From positions 1-62,242 of the forward strand of contig JAKQOW010000107.1 of NCBI GenBank assembly GCA_029565065.1: a stretch of 62,242 bases of DNA, written 5' to 3'. This document shows, one piece after another, positions 33,844 through 42,156 of this stretch. The position numbers and the translations under genes were made by a program. The notes under the pieces are model-generated. The model was not told the DNA's origin and ran no database searches. It saw only the letters and a list, made by a program, of their open reading frames with translations. Source of the stretch: Acidobacteriota bacterium. GTDB taxonomy: Bacteria; Acidobacteriota; JAAYUB01. The number at the start of each line of letters is the position of its first letter. The stretch's first letter is position 1.

Positions 33844-36800
33844 ATGTACAAATTTTTCATCAACCGCCCCATCGTCGCCATGGTGATCTCCATCATCATG
33901 GTCATCGTGGGCTCCGTCGCGATCCTGACCCTGCCGAGCGCCCAGTTCCCCAACATCTCCCCCCCGGAAATCCAGGTCCGGGCCACCTACGTCGGCGCCG
34001 ACGCCGAGACCGTGGAGCAGTCGGTGGCCACGCCCATCGAGCAGCAGATGAGCGGCGTGGACAACATGAACTACATGTACTCCATCAACGCCAACAACGG
34101 CGTGATGACGCTCACGGTCAATTTCGACGTCAAGACCGATCCCAGCACCGACCAGATCCTGGCCCAGATGCGGCAGGCGCAGGCGGCCTCGCAGTTGCCG
34201 GTGGATGTGAACAATTACGGCGTCACGGTGCAGAAGTCCACTGCCGCGCCCCTGATGCTCATCAACCTGTACTCGCCGGGCGGCCAGTTTGACGCCGAGT
34301 TCCTGACCAATTACTCCTACATCAACATCAACGACCAGCTCACCCGGGTGCCGGGCATCGCCAGCGTGACGGTGTTCGGCGCCGGCATGTACGCCATGCG
34401 CCTCTGGGTGAAGCCGGACCAGTTGGCCAAGCTGCAGATCACCGTCCCGGAGATCATCCAGTCGATCCAGCTCCAGAACACCGTGAACCCGGCCGGGCAG
34501 ATCGGCGGCGAGCCGGTCCCGCCCGGGCAGGAATTCACGTACGCCGTCCGGGCCCAGGGCCGCCTGAAGTCGGCCGAGGAGTTCGGGCAGATCGTGGTGC
34601 GGGCCAACCCCGACGGCTCCATGGTGCGGGTGGAGGACGTCGCCCGGGTGGAACTGGGCGCCCAGGTGTACAACATCACGGGCCGACTGAACGGCAAGCC
34701 GTCCGCGGTCATCGCGGTGTATCAACTCCCCGGCTCCAACGCCATTGCCGCCGCCGACGGGGTCCGCCAGCTGATGGAAGAGCTGAAAAAGCGATTCCCG
34801 CCCGGTCTCGACTACGCCGTCGCCCTGGACACCACGCTGGCCGTCAAGGAAGGCATCACCGAGATCGTGCACACGCTGTTCGAAGCGATCGTGCTCGTTC
34901 TCATCGTGGTGTTCCTGTTCCTGCAGGGGTGGCGGGCGACGTTGATCCCGCTGCTCGCGGTGCCCGTGTCGCTCATCGGCACGTTCATCCTGTTCCCAAT
35001 GTTCGGATTTTCCATCAACACGCTTTCGCTCTTCGGCCTGGTGCTGGCCATCGGCCTCGTGGTGGACGATGCCATCGTCGTCGTGGAGGCGGTGGAGCAC
35101 CACATCGAGCACGGGCTCCCGCCGAAGGAAGCGACGATGAAGGCCATGTCCGAGGTCTCCGGCCCGGTGGTGGGCATCGCCATCGTGCTCTCGGCGGTGT
35201 TCGTGCCCACCGCGTTCATCCCGGGGATCACCGGCCGCCTCTACCAGCAGTTTGCGGTGACCATCGCGGTGTCGGTGATCATCTCGGCGTTCAACGCCCT
35301 GACGCTGAGCCCGGCGCTGTCCGCCTTGCTGCTGCGGCCCCGGAAAGCGGCCCGCGGCCCCCTGGGGCATTTCTTCGGCTGGTTCAACCGGAGCTTTGAC
35401 AAGCTGACCAACGGCTATGTCAGGACATGCCGCGGTCTGATCCGCAAGTTCGCCATCAGCCTGCTCCTGCTCGTGGGCTTCACCCTCCTGGCCGGGGTCG
35501 TGGGCAAACGGATTCCGGCGAGCTTCCTGCCGGATGAGGACCAGGGCTACATCTACGTGGCCCTGCAGCTGCCCGACGCCGCTTCGCTGCAGCGGACCGA
35601 CGCCGCCGCCAAGCGGGTGGAACGCATCCTGATGGAAACCCCCGGCGTGGAACACGTGACCACGGTGACGGGCTTCAACATGCTGAGTGCCGTCCAGAAC
35701 ACCTACAGCACCTTCTTCTGGGTGACGCTCAAGGAGTGGAGCGAGCGGACGGCGCCCGAGGAGTCGTACGAGGCCATCAAGGTGCACCTCAACCAGGCGC
35801 TGCGACAGGTCACCGAGGGGATCGCCTTCGCCTTCCCGCCGCCGGCCATACCCGGCGTGGGCACCTCGGGCGGTTTCACGTTCATCCTCCAGGACCGCTC
35901 CGGCGGCGACATCCAGTTCCTGGCCGACAACCTGCGGATCTTCATGCAGGCGGCCGGCAAGCGGCCTGAGCTGGCCGGCCTGAACACCACCTTCCTGCCC
36001 AACATCCCCCAGGTGTTCGTCCAGGTGGACCGCGACAAGGTGCTCAAGCAGGGGGTGGCGCTGAGCGACGTGTACAAGACCCTGCAGGCGTTCATGGGCG
36101 GCGCGTTCGTCAACTATTTCAACCGGTTCGGGCGCCAGTGGCAGGTGTACGTTCAAGCGGAGGGCGAATTCCGCACCCGGGCCGAAAACCTGGGCCAGTT
36201 CTACGTCCGCAACGGCAATGGCGACATGGTGCCGCTCTCGGCGCTGATCTCCATCGAACGGCGGACCGGCCCCGAGTTCACCATGCGCTACAACCTGTAC
36301 CGCTCGGCCCAGATCAACGGCAGCGCGGCCCCCGGTTTCAGCTCCGCCCAGGCCATGGCGGCGCTCGAGGAGGTCTTCGAGCAGACCATGCCGCGCGAGA
36401 TGGGTTACGATTACCTCGGCATGTCATACCAGGAGAAGAAAGCCCAGGAAGGCGTGCCGTCCTCGGTGATCTTCGGGTTCTCGGTGCTGTTCGTCTTTCT
36501 CATCCTGGCGGCGATGTACGAGAGCTGGAAGCTGCCGTTCAGCGTGCTGCTCAGCACGCCCATCGCAGTGTTCGGCGCCCTGCTGGCGCTGTTCCTGCGC
36601 CGCTTCGGCAGCCTGTCCTTCGAGAACAACGTGTACGCCCAGATCGGGCTGGTCATGCTCATCGGCCTGGCGGCCAAGAACGCGATCCTCATCGTGGAAT
36701 TCGCCAAGATGGAATACGAAAAGGGCAAGCCGCTCATGGACGCCGCCCTCGAGGGCGCGCGGCTCCGCCTCCGGCCCATCCTGATGACCTCCTTCGCCTT

Positions 36801-37023
36801 CATCCTGGGCTGCGTCCCGCTCTGGACGGCGACCGGCGCCGGGGCAGTGTCACGGAAGGTCATGGGCACCGCGGTCATCGGCGGCATGCTCGCCGCCACG
36901 GCCATCGCGATCTTCATCATCCCCGCCCTGTTCTACGTCGTGGAGCGGATCGGCGGGAAGAATCACCCGCAACCGGCCGCCGAGGCGGCCGCACACACGC
37001 CTGAAATGGGGGGCACCGAATGA
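33844..37023 (+). CDS. RND multidrug efflux pump (HAE1/AcrB family)
   Basis: 1,059 residues starting MYKFFINRPIVAMVISI at 33844, the usual HAE1 beginning; the 33805 start adds a non-homologous tail. Twelve membrane helices with two large periplasmic loops are evident, and the helix-4 proton relay region reads GLVLAIGLVVDDAIVVVE with the two Asp residues. It exports drugs or lipophilic compounds using the proton gradient. Its stop overlaps the start of the outer-membrane channel gene. Confidence 0.93.
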   Translation: MYKFFINRPIVAMVISIIMVIVGSVAILTLPSAQFPNISPPEIQVRATYVGADAETVEQSVATPIEQQMSGVDNMNYMYSINANNGVMTLTVNFDVKTDPSTDQILAQMRQAQAASQLPVDVNNYGVTVQKSTAAPLMLINLYSPGGQFDAEFLTNYSYININDQLTRVPGIASVTVFGAGMYAMRLWVKPDQLAKLQITVPEIIQSIQLQNTVNPAGQIGGEPVPPGQEFTYAVRAQGRLKSAEEFGQIVVRANPDGSMVRVEDVARVELGAQVYNITGRLNGKPSAVIAVYQLPGSNAIAAADGVRQLMEELKKRFPPGLDYAVALDTTLAVKEGITEIVHTLFEAIVLVLIVVFLFLQGWRATLIPLLAVPVSLIGTFILFPMFGFSINTLSLFGLVLAIGLVVDDAIVVVEAVEHHIEHGLPPKEATMKAMSEVSGPVVGIAIVLSAVFVPTAFIPGITGRLYQQFAVTIAVSVIISAFNALTLSPALSALLLRPRKAARGPLGHFFGWFNRSFDKLTNGYVRTCRGLIRKFAISLLLLVGFTLLAGVVGKRIPASFLPDEDQGYIYVALQLPDAASLQRTDAAAKRVERILMETPGVEHVTTVTGFNMLSAVQNTYSTFFWVTLKEWSERTAPEESYEAIKVHLNQALRQVTEGIAFAFPPPAIPGVGTSGGFTFILQDRSGGDIQFLADNLRIFMQAAGKRPELAGLNTTFLPNIPQVFVQVDRDKVLKQGVALSDVYKTLQAFMGGAFVNYFNRFGRQWQVYVQAEGEFRTRAENLGQFYVRNGNGDMVPLSALISIERRTGPEFTMRYNLYRSAQINGSAAPGFSSAQAMAALEEVFEQTMPREMGYDYLGMSYQEKKAQEGVPSSVIFGFSVLFVFLILAAMYESWKLPFSVLLSTPIAVFGALLALFLRRFGSLSFENNVYAQIGLVMLIGLAAKNAILIVEFAKMEYEKGKPLMDAALEGARLRLRPILMTSFAFILGCVPLWTATGAGAVSRKVMGTAVIGGMLAATAIAIFIIPALFYVVERIGGKNHPQPAAEAAAHTPEMGGTE

Positions 37024-38549
37024 TGGACAACACCCGACCCTTTTCCCGATCCGGTGACCTGCGGCGCCCGCCGGCGCGGCTCCCCCTCCCGTTCCTGCTG
37101 GTCCTGCTCACGGGGCTGGCCCTGCTCGCCGGCTGTGCCGTCGGACCCAAGTACCAGCGGCCGGAAGTGAAGGTTCCCACCGGCTACCGCGACGTCCCGA
37201 CCGCCGCCCAACAGCGGGCCGCTTTCGCCGACCTGCCCTGGTGGGAGGTCTTCAAGGACCCGACCCTGCAGGAACTCATCCGCACCGCCATGGTCAACAA
37301 CCACGACCTGCGCGCCGCGGTGACCCGCATCGAGCAGGCGCGCCAGGTCGCCCTGCAGGCCCGGGCGCAGTATTTCCCCGCGGTCGATTACTCGGGCGGC
37401 GCCAGCTACGGCCAGAACGAGTTCCTGGGTGCCGCCTCGAACACCAATGGTGAGACCGAGGGCACCCTGATGGTCTTGGCCAGCGCCGCCTGGGAGCTGG
37501 ACCTGTGGGGTCGCATCCGGCGGCTCAACGAGGCGGCCCAGGCCCAGTATCTGGCCACCGAGGAGGCCCGCCGCAGCGTCATGCTCTCCCTCGCCGGCGA
37601 CGTCGCCCAGGCCTACTTCGAGCTCCTGACCCTGCAGCTGCAGCTGGACATCGCCCGGCGCACCACCGCGTCGTTCGACGACACCCTGAAGCTCTTCACC
37701 CAGCGCCTGGAGGGGGGCGTCGCCTCACGCCTTGACACCTCCCGCGCCGCGGCCGCCCGGGCGCTCGCCGCCGCCTGGATCCCGGAGCTCGAGCGGCTCA
37801 TCGCGATCAAGGAGAACCAGCTCTGCCTGCTGCTGGGCCAGCCTCCCGGACCGATCCGGACCGAGGCCAAGCTGCTGGAGCAGGTCATCCCGCCCGACAT
37901 CCCGCCGGGCCTGCCGTCCGCGCTGCTGGAGCGCCGTCCGGACGTGCGGATCGCCGAGGAGCGGTTGCGTTACACCAACGCCCAGGTGGGCATCGCCACG
38001 GCCGCATTCTTCCCCCGGATCGGGCTGACCGCGCTGTTCGGCCAGGGGAGCCAGCCGCTGGACGAAATCACCTCCGGCGACGCCACCATCTGGAGCCTCG
38101 CCGGCAACATCGCCGGCCCCATCTACCGGGGCGGCGAGCTCAAGGCCAGGAAGCGGGAAGCGATCGCCGCCTGGGAGCAGGCCCGGCTCGACTACGAGCG
38201 GACCGCGCTCGGCGCCTTCCGGGACGTGGCCAACGCGCTGGTGTCCCGTGAGAAGTTCGAAGCCATCCGCCTCGAGCAGGTCCGGGCGGTGCAGGCTTAC
38301 GAGGAAGCGGTCGAGGTCGCCCTTAAGCGCTACGTGGCCGGCTTCGCCAGCTACTACGAGGTGCTGGAGGCGCAGCAGCAGCTGTTCCCCGCCGAGTACT
38401 CGCTCGCCCAGACGGAGTTGAACCGGCGGGTGGTCTTCATCCAGTTGTACAAGGCGCTTGGCGGCGGCTGGAATCTCCAAACCGCCGAATGGACCGAGGG
38501 GCGGTTGGCTCCCGCGGCGCCCGAGACGCCGCCGGAGCCGCGGAATTAG
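37020..38549 (+). CDS. Outer-membrane efflux lipoprotein (NodT/OprM family)
   Basis: ATG 37020 overlaps the stop of the pump gene. Lipobox LLAGC is near residue 39. The TolC-type repeated helical hairpins contain the family stretches CAVGPKYQRPEVKVP, PWWEVFKDPTLQELIRTA, GLPSALLERRPDVRIAEERL and FPRIGLTALFG. It forms the outer-membrane exit duct of the RND system. 509 residues is slightly long because of a Pro-rich tail. Confidence 0.92.
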   Translation: MMDNTRPFSRSGDLRRPPARLPLPFLLVLLTGLALLAGCAVGPKYQRPEVKVPTGYRDVPTAAQQRAAFADLPWWEVFKDPTLQELIRTAMVNNHDLRAAVTRIEQARQVALQARAQYFPAVDYSGGASYGQNEFLGAASNTNGETEGTLMVLASAAWELDLWGRIRRLNEAAQAQYLATEEARRSVMLSLAGDVAQAYFELLTLQLQLDIARRTTASFDDTLKLFTQRLEGGVASRLDTSRAAAARALAAAWIPELERLIAIKENQLCLLLGQPPGPIRTEAKLLEQVIPPDIPPGLPSALLERRPDVRIAEERLRYTNAQVGIATAAFFPRIGLTALFGQGSQPLDEITSGDATIWSLAGNIAGPIYRGGELKARKREAIAAWEQARLDYERTALGAFRDVANALVSREKFEAIRLEQVRAVQAYEEAVEVALKRYVAGFASYYEVLEAQQQLFPAEYSLAQTELNRRVVFIQLYKALGGGWNLQTAEWTEGRLAPAAPETPPEPRN

Positions 38550-38567
38550 CCGGCCGCTGGAGGACAT

Positions 38568-39317
38568 GTGGAGACCGGCGGCAGTCGCGTCGGAAAGACG
38601 GTCCCGAAACCGGTTCGGGAAATCACCCATCGGCTGACCCGACTCTGGTGGCAGGACTACTTTCTCAGCCTTCTGCTGGTCGGCTTGGTCGTCACCATCT
38701 TCCTGGTCTATCCGTTGGGGCAGATCGCGCCGGTTCGCAATGTGGTCGCCAACGGCATCTTCAGCCTGATCGTGATCTCGGGCGTCCTGGCCGTCGCGCG
38801 AGGCCCGCTGCTCACCCTTTCGATGCTGGCGGTCACCGTCGCCAACCTGGCGGTCCGCTGGCTCAACGCCCACTCGCCCGAGTACGGGCTGGCCGTTTGG
38901 GACGAGGGGCTGTCGCTGTTGGCACTGCTCGTGCTCACCGTGGTGGTGCTGATCCAGGTGTACCGCCCGGGCCGCATCACTCCGGCGCGGATCATGGGCG
39001 CCGTGGCGGCCTACCTGCTGCTGGGCATCATGTGGGGGTACATTTACCACCTGGTGCTGCGGCTGGATCCCGGCGCTTTCCAGATGGCGCTCGTGCCCCA
39101 ATCCGAGGCGGAGTGGAAGGCCAGCCTGCTCTATTTCAGCTTTGTAACGCTGACCACCGTCGGGTATGGGGACATCCTGCCGGTCAATGCCCTCGCCCGT
39201 TCCCTGGCCAACCTGGAATCATTGATCGGGATGTTGTTCCCCGCCATCCTGATCGCCCGGCTGGTATCCCTCGAGATCATCCACCGGCCGAAGACATCGC
39301 ACCAGGACGAGACATGA
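38568..39317 (+). CDS. Two-pore-type potassium channel (Ion_trans_2)
   Basis: The selectivity filter TVGYGD is at 197-202, between a pore helix and the last membrane helix. About six hydrophobic segments precede it, so it looks like a six-helix channel without a cytoplasmic RCK domain. The start is GTG 38568 close to GGAGG; an overlapping ATG at 38566 is in another frame. K+ conduction across the inner membrane is expected. It sits with an MscS gene, forming a small ion/osmotic group downstream of the efflux genes. Confidence 0.85.
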   Translation: METGGSRVGKTVPKPVREITHRLTRLWWQDYFLSLLLVGLVVTIFLVYPLGQIAPVRNVVANGIFSLIVISGVLAVARGPLLTLSMLAVTVANLAVRWLNAHSPEYGLAVWDEGLSLLALLVLTVVVLIQVYRPGRITPARIMGAVAAYLLLGIMWGYIYHLVLRLDPGAFQMALVPQSEAEWKASLLYFSFVTLTTVGYGDILPVNALARSLANLESLIGMLFPAILIARLVSLEIIHRPKTSHQDET

Positions 39318-39375
39318 GACCGGCGCCGGCAGCGGCGGGCACCCGGGGCGGACACTCGACCGAAGGAGGCGGAGC

Positions 39376-41154
39376 ATGAAAAGGACAATCCCGATCCCGG
39401 CGTGCAGCACGATCGTTCGGTTGGGCTGCCTGTCCGTGGCCGCCGCCTGGCTGGGATGCTGTTTCATTCTCTTCGCCGCGGGGCAGGCGCCCGCGTCCGC
39501 CTCCGAACCGGCCTCGCCTCCCCGCTCCGAGGAGACCCCGCCGGCGGCGCCGGCCGAACCCTCCGGGACTGTCTCTGCCCCCGCGGCGTCTCCCGTGATC
39601 CTGGATGGAGAAATCCTTTTCTACATCCGAACCTCGGCCGGCCCCTATTCTCCCGAGGAGCGGGCCGAAGCCGCGATCGATCGTCTCCAGCGGCTGGCCG
39701 ACGATCCCTTCTACGATCCCCGCCTGTTTCTCGTCCAGGAGGATGGCGACCGGGCCATCATCCAGTATCAGAACGTTCTGCTCGGCGCCGTCACACCGCA
39801 GGAAGCGGCCGCCGAGGGCACGTCACCCATGACGCTGGCCAAGCGGTGGGTTCGGGCCGCCCAGCAGGGCATCTCGCTGTACCGCGAGCGGCGCGGGCCC
39901 CGTGAGCGCCTCTACAGCATCCTGATCGTCTCGACCGCCACCGTCGCCCTGTTTCTCCTGATCGTCCTGCTGCGCCGACTCCACCGTTGGGCCCGCGCCG
40001 GCTTGGGCGGCGCCCGCTGGAAGATCCCCGAGCTCCGGTTGCAGAAGGCCATCCTGATCCCGCCGGAGCGGCTGGCGGTGGTTCTGCTGAAGGGGCTGAA
40101 CGTCCTGCACTGGCTGCTGGTGGTCCTGCTGGTCATTATCTACCTGCAGATCGATTTCAGCGCCATCCCCCTGACCCGCGGGTTCGCGATGGCGGTCCTC
40201 GCGTACGTCACCACCCCGCTGCAGACGCTGTGGGGCAGCTTCCTCGACAACATCGGCAATTTCTTCTTCATCTTAGTCCTGGCGGTGCTGGTCCGGTATC
40301 TGCTGAAGGTCATCCGCTGGGGATTCAACGGGATCGCGGAGGGGGCCATCCAGCTGGCGAGCATCAAGCCGTCCTGGGCGATGCCCATGTACAAGCTGAT
40401 CCGCCTGGCGGTGCTGGGCTTCACCGCCGTCATCATCTATCCCTACATCCCGGGCTCCGAATCCCTGGCGTTCAAGGGAATCAGCGTGTTCGCCGGGGCG
40501 GTCCTGACTCTGGGCTCCTCCGGGCAGGCCGGCAACTTCATGAGCGGGCTGGTCCTGATGACCATGAAGGCCTTCGACGTGGGGGACCGGGTCACCCTCG
40601 CCGGCGTCACGGGCGACGTGGTGGAGACCTCCCTGCTGCTCACCCGGATCCGGACCATCAAGGACGAGGTGGTGACCCTCCCCAGCGGCGCGATCCTGGC
40701 CGGGCCGCTGGTGAATTACAGCGCCCTCTCCCGGCAGGACGGGCTCCAGATCCACACCGCGGTCACCATCGGCTACGACGCCCCATGGCGGCAGGTGCAC
40801 GAGCTGCTGATCCGCGCGGCGCTGCGCACGCCGGACGTGAAGCCGGAGCCGGCGCCCTACGTGCTGCAGACCGCCCTGAACGACTTCTTCGTGACCTACG
40901 AGATCAACGCCTACATCGCCGACGCCAACCGGATGCACCTCGCCTACGGCGTGCTGCACCAGAACATCCAGGACAGCTTCAACGAGGCCGGCGTCGAGAT
41001 CATGTCGCCCCACTTCACCGCGCTGCGCGACGGCAACCAGATCGCCATCCCCGAGCCATACCGCTCGCCGGGATCCGCGCGGGCGTTCCGGGTGAAGATG
41101 GAGGACGACCATCCTGCGCCGGTGAGCCAACCTTCGCCGCGGGAGCGTTCGTAG
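39376..41154 (+). CDS. MscS-family mechanosensitive channel with periplasmic N-terminal domain
   Basis: ATG 39376 follows GAAGGAGG. A signal sequence (residues 1-43) and a Pro/Ala-rich linker lead to a periplasmic domain of about 100 residues (SAGPYSPEERAEAAIDRLQR), then several membrane helices and the MscS core: pore helix region VFAGAVLTLGSSGQAGNFMSG, beta domain AFDVGDRVTLAGVTGDVVE and the C-terminal alpha/beta domain. It would relieve hypo-osmotic stress. The next gene starts two bases after its stop region, so they are co-transcribed. Confidence 0.88.
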   Translation: MKRTIPIPACSTIVRLGCLSVAAAWLGCCFILFAAGQAPASASEPASPPRSEETPPAAPAEPSGTVSAPAASPVILDGEILFYIRTSAGPYSPEERAEAAIDRLQRLADDPFYDPRLFLVQEDGDRAIIQYQNVLLGAVTPQEAAAEGTSPMTLAKRWVRAAQQGISLYRERRGPRERLYSILIVSTATVALFLLIVLLRRLHRWARAGLGGARWKIPELRLQKAILIPPERLAVVLLKGLNVLHWLLVVLLVIIYLQIDFSAIPLTRGFAMAVLAYVTTPLQTLWGSFLDNIGNFFFILVLAVLVRYLLKVIRWGFNGIAEGAIQLASIKPSWAMPMYKLIRLAVLGFTAVIIYPYIPGSESLAFKGISVFAGAVLTLGSSGQAGNFMSGLVLMTMKAFDVGDRVTLAGVTGDVVETSLLLTRIRTIKDEVVTLPSGAILAGPLVNYSALSRQDGLQIHTAVTIGYDAPWRQVHELLIRAALRTPDVKPEPAPYVLQTALNDFFVTYEINAYIADANRMHLAYGVLHQNIQDSFNEAGVEIMSPHFTALRDGNQIAIPEPYRSPGSARAFRVKMEDDHPAPVSQPSPRERS

Positions 41155-41155
41155 G

Positions 41156-42025
41156 ATGCCGGTTCTCCTCAATGCCATTGTCCTTGCGGCCACCGTCCTG
41201 ATCATGGTGGCGGTGGGACTCAATCTGGAGGCGGACCAATTCCGGAAGCTGGTCCGGCGCCGGGCCGTCCTGCCGGCGGTGCTGGCCGCCCAGGCCGTGC
41301 TCCTGCCGCTGCTGGGACTGGCCCTGGTCAGCATCCTCCCGTTATCCCACTCCCTGCGAGCCGGGATCCTGCTCGTGGCTGCCTGCCCCGTCGGCAACGT
41401 GGTCAACCTGTACGTCCTCCTGGCAGCGGCCGACCTGCCCCTGTCCCTCGCGGTCGACGCCCTGTCGTGTCTCCTGTCGGCGGGAACCATGGCGCTGGTG
41501 TTCCAGGGATACGCCTGGATCCTTGGGGAACCCTTCACTTTCGCCGTGCCGCCCGGCCGCCTGGTGGCCGGAATGGTGCTCCTGGTCACCCTGCCGGTGC
41601 TGTCGGGGATGGCCGTCCGCCGCTGCCGCCCGGCCCTGGCCGGCCGACTCGAGCGACCCCTCCGGATTGCCAGCCTGGCCGGCGTCATCCTGTTGCTGGG
41701 CCTGGTGCTTGTGACGCAGGGCGCGCAGGTTCCGCCCGCCGAGTGGGTCGGCACGGCCGCCGCCGCGCTGGCTTTCACCGGGGCGGCCCTGCTGGTGGGC
41801 GTGGGCTTCGGCCAGGCGCTCCGCCTGGGCGGGCGGTCATCGTTCACGGTGGGCCTGCTGTTCGCGACCCGCAACGTCGGGCTGGCCATGACCCTCGCCG
41901 TGGCGATGCTGGGCCGGCTGGACTTCGCGGTCTTCGCCGCGGTGTACTTCCTGTCGGAAACCCCGTTACTGCTGGGCGCATCGAAACTGTACGCCCGCCT
42001 CTTCCCGGCCCCGGCCGACCGGTAG
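41156..42025 (+). CDS. BASS-family (bile acid:Na+ symporter-like) membrane protein
   Basis: 289 residues with about nine hydrophobic segments and the SBF-like stretch GLLFATRNVGLAMTLAVAM near the C terminus. Early helices MVAVGLNLEADQFRKLVRRR match the family's first region. Its natural substrate is probably an organic anion, but nothing in the sequence fixes it. It begins where the MscS gene ends. Confidence 0.72.
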   Translation: MPVLLNAIVLAATVLIMVAVGLNLEADQFRKLVRRRAVLPAVLAAQAVLLPLLGLALVSILPLSHSLRAGILLVAACPVGNVVNLYVLLAAADLPLSLAVDALSCLLSAGTMALVFQGYAWILGEPFTFAVPPGRLVAGMVLLVTLPVLSGMAVRRCRPALAGRLERPLRIASLAGVILLLGLVLVTQGAQVPPAEWVGTAAAALAFTGAALLVGVGFGQALRLGGRSSFTVGLLFATRNVGLAMTLAVAMLGRLDFAVFAAVYFLSETPLLLGASKLYARLFPAPADR

Positions 42026-42103
42026 CCGGATCGCCGGCCCGCGAGGCGGCGGCGGGACCGCCAACAATTCCAAAAACAAAGGGAACTCCTTTTGTTTCGG
42101 GTG

Positions 42104-42109
42104 TATAAT
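42104..42109 (+). promoter_or_regulatory. Probable -10 box of the sigma-54 activator gene
   Basis: TATAAT in an AT-rich stretch (42065-42110) just after the BASS gene. Start of transcription would be near 42116, which makes the TTG at 42118 nearly leaderless and favours the GTG at 42157 as the start codon. The -35 region is poor. Confidence 0.5.
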
Positions 42110-42156
42110 CTGGCCCATTGCCGATTTTGGCAGTCGGATATGTGGGAAGTGAGTGC